The notes: generated by a model not told the origin, from the sequence alone. A stretch of 64,000 nt of DNA from Isoetes taiwanensis (GCA_021234155.1 JAJEKV010000085.1:954800-1018799), one strand, 5' to 3'; positions 12,230-24,374 are shown, counted from the first letter of the stretch. A program made the numbers and translations.

Positions 12230-12797
12230 TTACCATACCTCACTTGGGCTAAAAGATGTTTAATTGCATTCTTATCATAAAAAAATTTGATTCCTTCAAT
12301 CTTTTCAATGATTTCAACAAATTGGCCTTTCTTCCAGATCGTGATTCCAACAATCTTTCATCAATCTCCAAATCAAAGTTTAGGCACTTGAGCATCAAAG
12401 GTTAATGTGAGAAAATTTACTGTTGAAGGCAAGCACTTACTCCCAAGCACTTACTCCCGTAATCCCTCAGGATAGTATCTGGACCTTATTTTGAATGGCA
12501 GTCTCTTTTCTTCTGAATATGCTTTGCAAAGAGTGACCTCAGGTGACTCATCTCCAAAAGGTTTATCTACCTCCATTATCTATGGTAACATAAACAAGAA
12601 TATATAACCACGGGCATATCTAGTTATCAGCATGCAATCCTGGATAAAAGAGCAAGCTAAACCTCAAAAAAGTATCAAGCAAAATGCGAAGACATCGACT
12701 GTCTTGTCATATTCCTTTTGTAGAAGAATTTCTGGAGCCATGTACCGACCTGTTTATTAGCAATCGGAGCCATGTACTGTCTTGTTTATTAGCAATC
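12230..12797 (-). pseudogene. Protein kinase C-lobe fragment (plant ILK/VIK-like, MAPKKK-related)
   Basis: Three minus-strand exon pieces encode the second half of a kinase catalytic domain. 12749-about 12667 starts RYMAPEILLQKEYDKTVDVF (the APE and subdomain IX Asp). 12579-12455 includes KPFGDESPE, KAYSEEKR and RSRYYPEGLRE, with a consensus GTAAGT donor. About 12385-12235 contains CWNHDLEERP and EIIEKIEGI (subdomain XI Trp/Arg). Such kinases phosphorylate Ser/Thr/Tyr in stress and hormone signalling. Between ERP and EIIEKI the frame shifts by a two-base loss, and a TGA at 12666-12664 closes the first piece. The N-lobe, HRD and DFG motifs are absent. Splice-junction duplications at 12432-12459 and 12734-12797 are noted separately. 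Confidence 0.82.
12734..12797. repeat. 32-bp tandem duplication across a splice acceptor
   Basis: Units 12734-12765 and 12766-12797 both start GGAGCCATGT and end TTATTAGCAATC, with four differences. On the minus strand each contains the intron end, the acceptor AG and the first kinase codons (Tyr-Met-Ala-Pro). Confidence 0.9.
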
Positions 12798-13353
12798 AAA
12801 TAATTAGCTCCGAACCACTAAAATCTCCTTAATTATTCTAGAAATAGTAGAGTACGATCCAATGCAGTCTAATATCCAGAAATCAGCTCATATGCATAAA
12901 AACATTTCCCATAATCAATATAAAAGCTTAAAGCAAAAATCATCTGCTCTACCATAGCCATACCTTTGCCATGCCACTGCCTGGAGCTTCTAGGAGCATT
13001 GATAATTGTATCAAGACATCAGCTATTAGCTCAATAAGTTCTTCAAAACTATCAATCACATTATCGGTATATGATCCTAACTCATTATAAGCAGGCACTA
13101 GAGAGATGCATGAAGCCTCTCCAATGAAAATGATCATGGGCCCCTTAGTTGTTTCTCATGTGAATTTCCATCTTTCTTCTCCATTGATGACATTGAGTTT
13201 TTGGTGGTAGATGACATATAGGATTACCAAAGCCATTAAGAAGAAAAAAAGGAATTAAACAATACTATAGAGCTAGAATTACTTAATCGCATAGTACCAA
13301 CCTCTTTTTCCACTTTTCGGTATTTGCAATACCACGAGAATCAAACATTCCTC

Positions 13354-13903
13354 TTCATCATTTTGCCGACACATTTTTTGTGACAGCCTCCTCTCCCCTT
13401 TGTGATATTCTCAACCTCACCAATTGCTGAAGCACTCCATCCCAGATGGTAAAGATCCAGAATAGGGATGTTCGTATGTGAGGTTTGAGCAATGTAAACA
13501 GCTTGCGTTGGCCTTGATCATCTAGGGATATTGCACCATAAATAATTGGCTCACAATACTTCTTAAATAAAGGATCCAGTACTTCACAAAGCTCAATCAC
13601 CTCCGTGTTGCTCTGGTGAACGGTTTCAAGGCAGCCCTGAACGTGAAATTATTTTAATTAACAATAGCATGCGAAGGCATAAAGAGAAGAGACAAGACCA
13701 GGGCATCTATATTTTTTTTTTCCTTGTTACCTTAGTTCAACCAAGCGCCATAGATCGCCATACCTAGGATGCAAAATATGGATTAAGCCCGCGGGGTTAA
13801 GCAAAGGAAAAAAGCAGGGTATAGAAAATATAGATGTGAAAGCCCGAGCTCTCTGGTGCTCCGGATCCATCATCGATATGGAGCTCGCCATCGCTATATA
13901 GTG
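13354..13903 (-). other. Putative two-exon gene fragment, unidentified
   Basis: Minus strand. A first exon could start at the ATG near 13889 (MASSISMMDPEHQRARAF) and run to about 13732, where a donor AAG|GTAACA follows. A second exon opens after the acceptor CACGTTCAG at about 13637 and reads CLETVHQSNTEVIELCEVL onward for about 65 codons, to a possible donor TTG|GTGAGG near 13423 or a stop near 13358. The second exon is hydrophobic-rich (FWIFTIWDGVLQQL). I do not recognise the family. It lies upstream of the kinase fragment on the same strand, but nothing shows the two are one gene. Confidence 0.35.
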
Positions 13904-14896
13904 GAAAAGGAAAGCGGGCAAAAACATGCCCTCAAGCTCACGCCATGGCATGGAAGATTTTTTCCATTAGCGGTGCCCTCATTTCTGCCATCACCGCTCT
14001 TGCCTCAAAGCAAAATGCGAGGGTTTCTAAACTTTATTGCGAAGATCGCCAAGTCTCTGGTGCAAACAGAATGCCATAGCTCCAAAGCTTCAAAACCGTC
14101 GTGTCTTCGTCTGCATCATTGTCAGACAAAAAGGGGGGAAAGAAGGGATAATTTGGATTCAAATTTCACCCCTTCCTCCAATATGGTTAAGGGATTAAAA
14201 GTTATTAGGGCAAATTTTAAAAATGCCCTTATATTTTGCGGTATTTGCGAAAATGCCCCGCTATTCTCAAAAATTGCAATTTTGCCCCTAATTTTTGCCG
14301 TAAAATACAAGAAGAATGAGAACGGCTATTTTGTTCAGCGATGTAAAGATTGGGACATCCGACAATATTGAATCTGGTGCGAATTGCAAAGCCCAAATAA
14401 AAAGAAGGATGTACAACCGCAAAAAAGATCGAGATGATGAAGGGCACTAATAAGAGTAAAATTGTCATAGTGAACAAAAGGCCTCCAAGAGATCTTTCTT
14501 CCCTGGTAAGCCGTAGAAAACTCCTATAGTCCCCCTGAAGATGGCCTCTGAAAATTTTAAGGTTAAAAGTTAAAATATAAAATTAAAAAAAAAAAGAGAA
14601 AAGGACAAGAAAAATTGCTTACCTAGACTCCAAATCAAGAAGCCTAATCTCCATTCTACAAAAATGGTACATTCTTGTATTTATAAGAATGTCCAAAAAG
14701 TAGATGATAGAGGAGATATACCATACAAAGAATATCACTCTTCTCAAGATCACAACCTTTCTCGCTAGAACTGGCATGCTTAAAAGAAAGACAAACATTA
14801 TGAAATAACTTGGGAAAAAAAAAATTAATCTTTCATACTTTAGACAACATTATAGAAAAAACTTTGATAGAATTTAAGGAACAAGAAGCAGCAACA
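13904..14896. other. No gene identified
   Basis: A short plus-strand frame (13856-14371) has no recognisable content. 14210-14300 alternates AAAATGCCC/GCAATTTTGCCCC words of the kind common in plant intergenic repeats. 14580-14896 is A-rich, without signals. Confidence 0.5.
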
Positions 14897-15312
14897 TCTA
14901 TATCTATATATAATAATAAAAGCAAAATGTAGTGTGTGCAGAGCATCTCGGCCGTCAATTTCTTTTTCCACAACTTTCATTTTGGACCGTTTAATAGTTA
15001 GTTATTATTTTAGCTTTGTGGCTACACGAATTCATACAAAAACAACCGTGGTGGACCGTAGCTTTTGATTTTATTTTGGCTACCTGGATGGTGCATCGAG
15101 CTTGATCCAGTCGTGGCTCTCTAAACTCTTGCTGGAGCTGTGCTTTTTAATTTTTTCAAATTATTCTTCAATATATAACTTTTTGGCAGAGGAATACATC
15201 GAGAGCATTGCCTCATTTCAAAGGCATTCCCCTGAAGTATTGAAAAGGAAGCCTAAAAATTCCTCCTTTATTTGGTCTCAAATCCCATCATTCTGCCAAA
15301 GACACTATCTGC

Positions 15313-15860
15313 TGGGGGCAGCCAGTCGGATTTTGCAGAGAGTGTAGATGTTTGCTATGTGGGCTTAAAATTAAGAAAGAAGAAAGGGATAGGTATGAGT
15401 GGATACAGTGTCGCCAGCTTGTGGGTGCTGGAAAATCTGCAGGTATGTGTGGGCATTCTTCGCATCTTGAATGTGCTTTAGATTGTCGAATGGCTGGAGT
15501 TGTCAGTGGCGAAGATGGGGAGTTTATGTTGGACGCTGAATATTTGTGTCGTCGTTGTGATAAAAAGAGTGATATGGAGTGCCATCTTGTTCTTTTGGTT
15601 CAAGCTGCCCAACAGGGAACTAGGGCCGTAGCTGAAAGAGGATTGAAGCTGGCTTTAAGAGTTATGCAGGGAACCACTCGTAGCGGTATCAAAGGCTTGG
15701 AAATGTTTATTGACAAGGTTACGCAAGAGGTATTTGGTCCATGATACTTTCTTGCTAAGGTGGAGTCTAATCTTATGTGTTCTATGCCAGGCGGAGAAGG
15801 GAGACGATATACGTGTTGTTTTTGACGAATATCGTAACCAGGCTTTGGCAGCAGATGCAG
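15313..15860 (+). pseudogene. Captured OBERON-type PHD finger gene fragment, two exons
   Basis: Exon 15313-15729 reads WGQPVGFCRECRCLLCG, then MCGHSSHLECALDCRMAG and LDAEYLCRRCDKKSDM. This is the Cys4-His-Cys3 PHD_Oberon pattern of the OBERON/VEL-like plant nuclear proteins that act in meristem and embryo development. A donor GAG|GTATTT follows. The second exon, 15791-15860 (acceptor ATGCCAG, donor GCAG|GTATAT), continues in frame with AEKGDDIRVVFDEYRNQA, as expected for the helical part after the PHD finger. No upstream start or later exons were recognised, so this is a piece of a gene mobilised by the Helitron. A chimeric transcript is possible. Confidence 0.85.
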
Positions 15861-17277
15861 GTATATAAATTGACCATATTTTTTATGTCCTGAAGAATGC
15901 CTGAATGAATTTGTTTAAGTAACGAGGATGGGACCCTCTTCTTGTCTGTTGGATGTGTGCACCATATGGTAAATGAAATTTGAATATAAGTGTAGAGCAA
16001 ATCATAACAACTTCATTTGACAGGAAAGAAAATGAATAAACAACAGAGACTAACACAGTGGTTATTTTTCAGTTAGCAAGATGTCAGCTTTCCGCAATAA
16101 GAAGATAAGCTGATATTAGAACATTGACACGTTAACAGCAAGGGGGCTATACTGGAAAATCAGGTTGCATATCTGTCTAGCTTTTTGCCTAAGGTAGATG
16201 GCAGCTGACACAATTCATTCTCTTTGTTGTGCCGTAGTCATGGTAATAGGTATGCAAATTGGGCATGTCTAAGGATGTCAATCAGTTTGATATATTCATC
16301 TGCTAAACTGTTTTAGTAACAGGAACGAAATGTAATCTTCGCATGGTTTTTGTTATCAGATGATCTTCGCTTTCGTTTGGGATGGAAGGGAATTTGCAAC
16401 GTTCCCGACAACAGGGCAGCTGAGGGCATATAGAGTTAGGTAGGTTTCGTATTTATTTGATTTAGCCGTCCTCCCTTTATAACTCATTTGATTTACATCC
16501 TTTTTAAATTATGCAGGTGATATCCTTTGTTCAGACCATGTAACTTGCACAGCAATTAATTTTCTATTATTCTGGTTACAATGAATCTAGCAGAAACATA
16601 GGTAATGCATCGGATGTTTGGACCAATGAGATTCTGCTATTGTTCGCCATGGTGCCACCTTGATTGGCATGGTGCTTCTACATGATGGTAAATATCTCTT
16701 TGCTTTTTCAATTTATGTAAATTATCTTTTTCATGTACTGGATTAGATGGTAACCGCAAATCCAAATTCGTTTTTATCTTACCTTCACTTTTACCTTGCC
16801 TTCATTCTTGGATGCTCATCTCAGCGCATTGCTTATCTTTATGCAGGGCATTTTAAACATCTGAAGGTGTTGCTCATGCATAATGCCTTAGCTACGTTTT
16901 CCTTGGATGCTTTGTAACAAACTCTTTTTTCCAGTGGCTTACATAGGGTAAATTATTTTCCTATCTCATATCTTTTACCAAAATTTGAAGCATAAAATTC
17001 TTTCATCTAAAGTTTTGCCAGCAAAAGGAAAGCCTAACGATTGCTGATTGCTACCGCAGGTCCTGTTTGGAGATGCACTCTATGGAAGAAGGAATACAAA
17101 CGAGCCATTAAGAATTGATCATCATCATTCTTTCATGAAGATTTCTTGCATGCCATCAATGGATTTTCGTTGATATAAACAACTTTGATTATACCGCTTC
17201 TTAGTAGAAAGTCTGTTAAAATCAAGTGACGACATTTGGATCCAGTCCCTTCCAGGAATTTTCAAGGATGGTTTCCC
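15861..17277. other. Helitron interior, no gene recognised
   Basis: AT-rich DNA with several candidate splice signals (for example TTTTTGTTATCAG at 16350-16362) but no exon I can assign. A short open piece at 16361-16437 (FVWDGREFATFPTTGQLRAY) could be another captured exon of unknown origin. Confidence 0.4.
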
Positions 17278-17461
17278 TCACTTTCTATGTACAAGTAAAA
17301 TAGAAGGAATGCCTTCCAATCTAGATGGAACTTCTCCTGCAACTACCAAGGTCTCACCAGTTACATATGATGCATCAACAGATACGAAATATGCCACTGC
17401 TCCTGCTATATCCTCAGGTATCTCCAATCTCTGAAGCAAAGTTTCTGATTCTGCTCTCTTC
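17278..17461 (-). pseudogene. Captured SDR (SDRA/DHRS4-like) terminal exon
   Basis: The minus-strand frame reads ETLLQRLEIPEDIAGAVAYF, then DASYVTGETLVVAGEVPSRL and a short extension to a stop at 17280-17278. This is the C-terminal part of a short-chain dehydrogenase/reductase, whose residues help close the NAD(P) and substrate site. The ending GEVPSRL matches plant peroxisomal SDRA-like enzymes, where Ser-Arg-Leu is the C-terminal peroxisome signal. Here the stop after SRL is lost, with about twelve added residues. The Rossmann GxxxGxG and YxxxK motifs are absent, so it is only an exon carried inside the Helitron. Confidence 0.8.
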
Positions 17462-20035
17462 TTCTATTATCAAAATAGGCAACCACATAAACCATGTATA
17501 GGCAACCACATCAACCAGCCATATCCAAGTTTTTATGTTACTGTCACGACGGAGCTGCCAAAGTACTTTCTAGACATGATTACAATAGTGTTGAATGTGT
17601 TGTGTAGTTATGGATCAGGCTGTGATCATCTAGACTATCTCTGTACTTGGATTTCAAAGATGGGTGTCATCTGACATGGCTATACCTAGCTCAGTATTTT
17701 AACATGGTGCACCGGGAATAAACAAAGTTAGGAACCAAATCTAGATGGCCACAGATTTTCAGATCTATCCTGCAATTGACATATAGCCAAATCTTAAGGG
17801 AGTGACATCTACTTGAGCAGGCTGCGTATGGTGTTCATACTCATTGAGCTTGTGCACAACTGTAGATACCTTACCTAGCTAGGATAAAAACTCAAAAAAC
17901 AAAAAAAAGATGCAGTTTGGTTATGGATGCTGCACTATGCTTGATCATCCAGACTGGATGTTGTAAACATCATTTAGCTTAAAAAGCTGAAAATTCTTTC
18001 TTCAAAATAAGCATGAGACGTGTAAACTGTACATTCTGCTTTCTGATCCTTTCTCATGTGAACTATGTCTCTCTAGACTTACTAGATGGGTAATTTTTTC
18101 CAAAGGAACTCTTATAAAGTATCAAAGAAACAAGAAGACATGTGAGTCTGGATTTTGAACCTATGGCATAATCTGTTCACGGGCCTAAGTTTAAGGTTCC
18201 AATGCTTCTGGAAAACTTGTGATTGGTAAAAATAACTGAGTCAGAAAAAGGATCTGTAGTTGACCTCTCTATGGTGCTGGTCATGGCACATCCATTTTGG
18301 ACTATTTTGGGAGGATGCAGGCTATTAAAGTCCAGAATAGAGAGGGTGTGGTAAGAATCTCTGGGGTAATAGGGAGGCAGGAAGTGGAATATATTATGTG
18401 AAAGGGAATATTGACAATTTTTTGTAACTTGTGTTGCAGGTTGATCTGCAAATGTAAACTCTGTGATATGGAAGGAAGTTCTGTGCATGGGCAAAGATGG
18501 GACGTGGGTTGTGTGGCTCTGATGTGCAGGTGCATCTAGCATGTATTACCTATCCTTCTGCTCATACATAGTGTGCCTCCATAGCCATAGCTGGGCCCCT
18601 GTATCACTCACAGCAGCTCCTTGCCTCACGAAAAGTAGTCCTCATTTCTTTATATAACATTGTGGTCCTTGAGACATGTTCATGGTTTTCTTCTTGCATA
18701 AAGTTGGAACAGTTTTTTATATCTTGGTTATCCTTTTGTTTGACAAAAGGTTTTTTTTTTTGTGGTTTTCTTTTTTTTTTTCCCTTTTGTTGTAGCTGGA
18801 AGCTATTGTTGTCGGTCATCAATCGATACAAAAGGTTGGTACCTATTGCCCATTTAATGTGGAGGTTGGGTTTTGGAAACTTAAATCTGACCATGGGACC
18901 CTGTCTTGTCACTACTGCATCTTGGACAATTACATGCCATGAAGTTCACTCCACTTATGCCTTTATATTCAGCCCCACCAAATACTATATCTCATTCTTC
19001 CTTTGATTCTTGAACATGCTTGCAAGATTTATAAAAAAATGGTAAGGTTTCTCATGTTCAAATTCCTTTTAAATTGCTTTACGTAGGTGGCCTTTGTCAT
19101 AATGCTTGTTTTCTTGAAAAGCCTGGTGTTGCATGGATCAGACAGTTATATCTAAGTACATGAACATGTTGTGCTGGATCAGATGGTGTAAAATTACATG
19201 GTTGGTTGTTTGATTGGGTGGGTGTGCATGTGTGCTATGTTTAAATGGAAAATCAGTGTGAATTGGAGATGCATGTGCTTGTAAGACATATTAAATAGAA
19301 GTAATCATGTCTGAGAAAAGAGCAGTTGTGCTTAAGGTGTTGGTAAGTGTAAGGGTTTGTCTATTATAAAGGGATGTTGCTGCAACGTTTATCAGATAAG
19401 CTTGCACGATATGTAAATTCTATTGTAAATAAGTAAAACCCTGAGTGACAAAAAAGTTGCCATAAAAAAATATTATAGCTTCTTTAATTCTAACCTTCTG
19501 TTTTGGCCACGATGCACACTTTAGAAATCTAAAAACTATTACATGCATTATGTGAATTGCAATGTAATTGTGGTCGTGCCCAAGTGTTATATTGCGCAAT
19601 CAATGTCTTTATAACCCATGGGCACTTATTGTTTTATGTTCTAAACAAGACCAAGCATAAAAGAGCATAGTGTCAACCATGAAGATCTTATGATCTTATG
19701 AATTTGTTACAAAAGTTGAACCTATTTATCTGCATATCATCGTGGTATACACTTTTTACATTCCAATCCCTTGAGGACCTTCATCATTTAAGATCACACA
19801 AACTAATATGGACACTAGCAAGGATCGTACAATCTACCAATAATCATGAAATTCAAAAAGGTGAGGTGAAATAATGAATTTCCCTAAATTTGACAAACTA
19901 AGATACTACTAGCATTGTAAACATGTCAAATAATAATGCCTTTTGAACTTAAGATACTAGCAACAACCTTTGCCCTTTACATTTTTCAACTTCTGCACCA
20001 TCTTTATAAGTTTTTGGACCTATGCCCCATAAAAA
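17462..20035. other. Helitron interior, no gene recognised
   Basis: Short open frames occur on both strands at 18177-19006 but show no family motif and contain T-rich low complexity (18748-18790). The rest is AT-rich and non-coding. Confidence 0.5.
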
Positions 20036-20063
20036 GCCCAGCATCGCTGGGCACTTTTTCTAG
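20036..20063 (+). other. Helitron 3' terminal hairpin and CTAG end
   Basis: Stem 20036-20042 pairs with 20046-20052 (GCCCAGC/GCTGGGC, loop ATC). It is followed by ACTTTTT and CTAG, with T at 20064. This is the replication-termination structure of Helitrons. Confidence 0.9.
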
Positions 20064-20208
20064 TAATTTATAGAACAACATTTGTAACCCTATGTGGACG
20101 TTGTAAGGTCGTATGTGTTCAACGTCTCATGGTCAAAAGGTCAAAGCATATTAGGTCAAACAGTCAAAGGGCACATGTTAGACCAGTGAGGTAAAGGTCA
20201 TATCAGAG

Positions 20209-21880
20209 TTACGTAAAGGTCATTTTAAGACTGCCACATAGGCAGCCCTTATTCTCTCTATATATGTGTAACTTTGAAGTCCTGCAGCTTTTGCGATTAT
20301 GTCGTGCATACTGCCCACATCGTGAGCATCTGAATGGACGCAATTCTCGGAAACGATCTTCTATATGGATCTGCTTCTTTTTTGGCCTTCTTGGTGGTTT
20401 ACGTGTTGTCGGAGGTTTCATATCCACTTCCTCCTCCTCTAACACATCTTCAAAGGAAAAAATGGCACCCTCATAAGCATCACACCATGATTTTAGAGAA
20501 TAACTTGTGTTAGCAAACACTTGTGGTTTTCTCTTCAACCATAATATTGCTCCTATTCGATGAGCACAAGGAATTCCCCTATGCTGCCAAGAACAACAAG
20601 TGCATGTCTGGTTTTCTAAATCCACAACTCGTCTATGCTCCGGTGTAATCACTTCAAATACAATGCCATTTGATGGCAAAATTCTATACTGCCTGGCACG
20701 ATTTACTGCTTCAGCTATGTGCTTCTCTTCCTCAGGCCACCAACCTCAGAGAATCATTTTGTCCTGCATTATACCATTCTCATCTAGCTTCATTCCCCCT
20801 TCTGTGAAACCTGTCCATCAATGCATGCCTAATATCTATAAGCATTGCAATGATGGATTTTTCTCTTGCATCAAGTAGAAGCGAATTCAATGATTCTGCT
20901 ATGTTTGATGTGAGATGGCCAAAAGCGTTGGCGTTGGAGAAAAGTATCTGATAGCCCATGTACTAGGTGGAGCAGCTTTGCATTAACCAATCTGTTGCAT
21001 CATTATTAACTCTTCTCGTATTACAAACCTGCTCATCATATTCTATAACAGTGTTGGCTCTACCTGCCTCCCAGAAAAAGTGTAGGAACTCTGTATTGTT
21101 GCGTTTCTTTTTCAAGTTTGCTTCAAGATGCCTCGTGCAATAAGCATTTGCATTAGAAAAAACAACAAATAGTGCCTCCTGCAATCCCTTATCTCTATCT
21201 GACACAAATGTAAGAATAGGATGTACTTCTAGACAGCCTCGTAATTGCATCAAAAACCAAGTCCAGTTCTCTGTATTCTCGTTATCGATAACTCCAAATG
21301 CAACAGGATAAAGACCTCCTGTAGCATCAATTCCTGTAGCACAAATTAAGTGACCAAGGTATTTACCGGTCAAAAAAGTGGCATCCAATCCCAAAAACGA
21401 TCTGCAACTCAAAAACCCAGTTAGACATGCACCATAAGCAACAAACACTCTATAGAAACGTCCATCAATCTCTTCAAGTACTATTTTACTTCCTGGATTA
21501 GTTTCTAATAATTTATGACAAAATGCATGAAGCTTTCTATATGCTCTCTTGTGATCTCCATTAATTCACGTTCATTGCTATCTCTTTTGCCTGTAAGCCA
21601 CAAGTATTAATAGTTACATCGGTTTCTCTTGAAAATTATCTATTAGCTTTCTTTGGTTTATAATCACGGATGCTCCCTCAACTTCTCTTGATATTTCACG
21701 GCCAACTAGCTTTTGCAGAAGCTTCCTTGTTGTCCAATTCTTTGGTCACCATCACAAATATGTTCTCATTACATCTCGAATCTCATATCTCGGTCTATAA
21801 CCAATCAAAGAAGAATATAAATGCCATGCGCAATCTTCTTGTATGCACCATGTTGTATAATGCATAGCCATGTTGTTAGG
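20209..21880 (-). pseudogene. MULE (Mutator-like) transposase remnant
   Basis: Read on the minus strand from right to left, 21880-21670 has an N-terminal DNA-binding remnant (PRYEIRDVMRT). 21560-20963 has the MULE DDE core: LHAFCHKLLETNPGSK, FLGLDATFLTGKYLGH (first Asp), YPVAFGVIDNENTENWTWF, FVSDRDKGL (second Asp) and the helical FFWEAGRA. About 20935-20840 has HLTSNIAESLNSLL. 20740-20209 has the SWIM zinc finger CTCCSWQHRGIPCAH followed by a basic Pro/Arg tail and a CCHC-like end (CSRCGQYARHNRKSC). Such proteins cut and paste MuDR-family DNA transposons. Frame changes near 21540, 20950 and 20790 break it. Terminal inverted repeats and 9-bp duplications were not found. Confidence 0.85.
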
Positions 21881-23111
21881 CGGAATCTCATGACATATAA
21901 ATCAAATCGTAATTGAAAGTGTATTTTACAACAGAGGACACATATTATATGACATGACAAAACCGTAGGAAAAATATAGCCTATAACGTGTAACCTGCAA
22001 AACAAACTATGATCTCAAGTAAAACCATTTTATAAAGAGCGGTGAGCTCTCAAGACAACAGCATTCTTTATTTTGTAAAGACCTTTCATACTTGCAAGCA
22101 AGTGGGGTCTCTTTTCAAGGATTCCTACATTTTAATGGTGGAGCTCTCACTTGCCCAATTTCAAGCATGTGAATTTCCCAGGATTAGTTCTATTTCATTG
22201 GCTTCTTCTTTCACAAGCAAGTCTTTGGCAAACACAAATGTGGAGTAGGCATAACTTGATGCATACAAAAAAGTGTCAAAAAAAGATTAACATTTGGCCT
22301 ACTTGAAGAATACACACAATGCAAAATAAAAGAAGGAAAATGAAAATGGACACAAAGAGCTTATCTTAGGAGCATTTGACACGTTATAGTAGAATGTGTC
22401 AAAACATGTATCCAAAGCATGATGATGAAATTTATCTAAGAGGTAGCATCCTTATAGACAGTGTTCTTGCCAATTAAGTATAAAAATAGTAAGAGTTGGT
22501 TTGCTTGATTTCAATAAATAGTAAAGAAAGAGCCTTCTAGTATTTAGAGAAGCAAGCATAATAAGCATGATATATCACAAAGATGCATAGGCCCCAAACC
22601 GTACCCTATGCAAAGCCTCGGAAGTGTTTGTCTCCGTCTCGATGCAAAAATGTAGGGCTTACGTTATTAAATCGCCACATGTGGCGGGATTTGGCTGAAC
22701 GCCGTTACCCTTGAGGCACCAACAAAAATAGCATGGAAAAGATGACTGGCACTTCAGGTTGGTGATATGGCACTCCAAATAAGCGAGGTCAAGTTTTGAC
22801 AAGGCCAAAAATGAAAAAGATGTATATCTTTGTTTTTTCATTAGGTGATGTTGGCAAATTTTTGTGTGATATGGAAAGATGTTGATGGCGTGGACATGAT
22901 GACTAAGATTTTATGCAAGAAATATGATAACCTTTGGAATTTTTGTAGAGGAGTTTGGCAAGGGATAGAATAGATGGATTTTTAAAAACTTAAGGACACT
23001 TTTGCTTTCCCTAAGTCGAACAAGACCGGGACTTTTGTGCGGTTGCCTCATCGAAGAAAGGTTGCGAGGTAGCCTTTCTTGGCGGTGCTCCTCACAGGAG
23101 GTATGCTAATG
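21881..23111. other. No gene identified
   Basis: AT-rich with only short frames. No RNA gene or repeat was recognised before the inverted-repeat arm that starts at about 23112. Confidence 0.5.
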
Positions 23112-24055
23112 CCCCCCTCCCTCCCCTCCTCCCCCCTCCTCCGGAGCTAGGTTTCCCCTATCGAACATTGAATCCTCAGTTCAAGGACCACAGCTTGAGC
23201 GAGGTTCAAAAAAAATCAACATCGGGTACGGTAGAACTTACCAAACCGTGAATGGATTTTCAGGCGACCATGTAGAAACCCTATTGTTTCATTGTTAAAG
23301 GCGATTATAAGGGGTTCTGGAATAGCGATTTGACTTAGCCACATCGTCCGAATGGTAAACTTACCCTAGGGAATTTGAGTTATCTGATCGATTTTGGCAG
23401 CGAAAGAAACGCGAACACTCTACATGGTAGTATTCTACAGACACCTCCTAGACCAATTGACTATGAATGTGTTGGTTATGAGCTACTTTGATGCTTCTTG
23501 AAGAATGGATGGTCTTCTGCCCATAAAACTTGGTCCCCAGGGTAATGTCAATGTTCTAAGTCAATTGGAAGAGACAACTCACAGTTCCAGAGTGTGGAAG
23601 TTGCCCGTTCGTTGCCAGTGGCATATGAAGAGGACATTTGCGACAACTACTTCCGCATGGTTTTAAGGATCCATCTTCTGGCATCAACATCGTCCCTCTA
23701 CGTGATGACACTGTGCAAGATCTTGGTCGAATCTGACAAGGATATGGCCTCTGAAACGTAAACCCTATATGTTGCTAGATTATTGAAGGCTTTACGTTAT
23801 GGAGGTCGAGTTTTGGTCGTTTGCACTTGGGACATGTTGAGAAGTCGCAGTCTAATACGTGAAGCAATAGAGACTGACGCAATGGAGTTTGCATCTGTCC
23901 TCCTCTCGATGTGGCAATCAAAATTCAAGAGTTGTTTTTGCAGTAGCAAGATATTGTTTGGGATATTCTGGATGGCCGATAGATCGAAAGCCCATTTTTT
24001 CAGTTGCCATGGCTTTGCATGAATGTTTAGAGATAGTGCACCAAGTTATCGATGA
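23112..24055 (+). repeat. Left arm of a long imperfect inverted repeat
   Basis: The arm runs from the pyrimidine tract CCCCTCCCTCCCCTCC (about 23115) to GTGCACCAAGTTATC (about 24050). Its reverse complement matches 24375-25290 collinearly through many blocks, for example GAGCTAGGTTTCCC, CTACTTTGATGCTTCTTG, GATGGTCTTCTGCCCAT, CTCCCTCTACGTGATGA and TGGCCGATAGATC. Identity is clearly incomplete, with many substitutions and small indels. The open frame at 23783-24022 has no recognisable protein motif. Confidence 0.88.
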
Positions 24056-24374
24056 AAAGGACCACGTTTCAGCCTCCAAAACATAAATCCTATGAGCTTT
24101 ATAAGGGTTTCTTGCATGACTTCAACTGGCACATGTCTGAATAGGGCCTAAGGTCATGTGCAGGGTCAACTCTTTTGGTCACTTCTATCAAAGATAATCA
24201 TATACAATTAGCTCTTGACTTATAATTGCCACAGAGGGTTGAGAATAGATCCAAATCCTATTCCGTCAGTTCGTATTGCTTCGCATCTTCACCTGCAACT
24301 AACTACGTCCCAAGTGCAAACGACCAAAATTCGACCTCCATAACATAAACCCGAAATGTAGTTGTTTATATAGA
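24056..24374. repeat. Loop of the inverted repeat with a partial extra copy
   Basis: 24195-24360 repeats, in direct orientation, the part of the right arm at 24465-24635 (blocks TAATTGCCACA, AATCC..TCCGTCAGTT, TATTGCTTCGCAT and ATTCGACCTCCATAAC). The loop therefore contains a third, partial copy and is not unrelated DNA. Confidence 0.8.

Larger units (their letters stand above)
14897..20063 (+). mobile_element. Non-autonomous Helitron with captured gene fragments
   Basis: The 5' end is A|TCTATAT..ATAATAATAAAAGC (terminus at 14897, or 14903 if the second TC is used), as in plant Helitrons. The 3' end has a perfect 7-bp GC hairpin GCCCAGC-ATC-GCTGGGC (20036-20052), eight to eleven bases before the terminal CTAG (20060-20063), followed by T. 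Helitrons insert between A and T without target duplication, and both ends fit that. No Rep/helicase ORF is present, so it depends on proteins supplied in trans. Inside are exons of at least two unrelated plant genes in opposite orientation. The interior is otherwise non-coding. Length is about 5.17 kb. Confidence 0.85.

Noticed and set aside
13856-14371. 171-codon plus-strand gene
   Set aside because: No recognisable motif. Its second half is intergenic AT-rich repeat sequence with GCCCC words.
18177-19006. Genes inside the Helitron interior
   Set aside because: Short frames on both strands without motifs, partly from T-rich low complexity.
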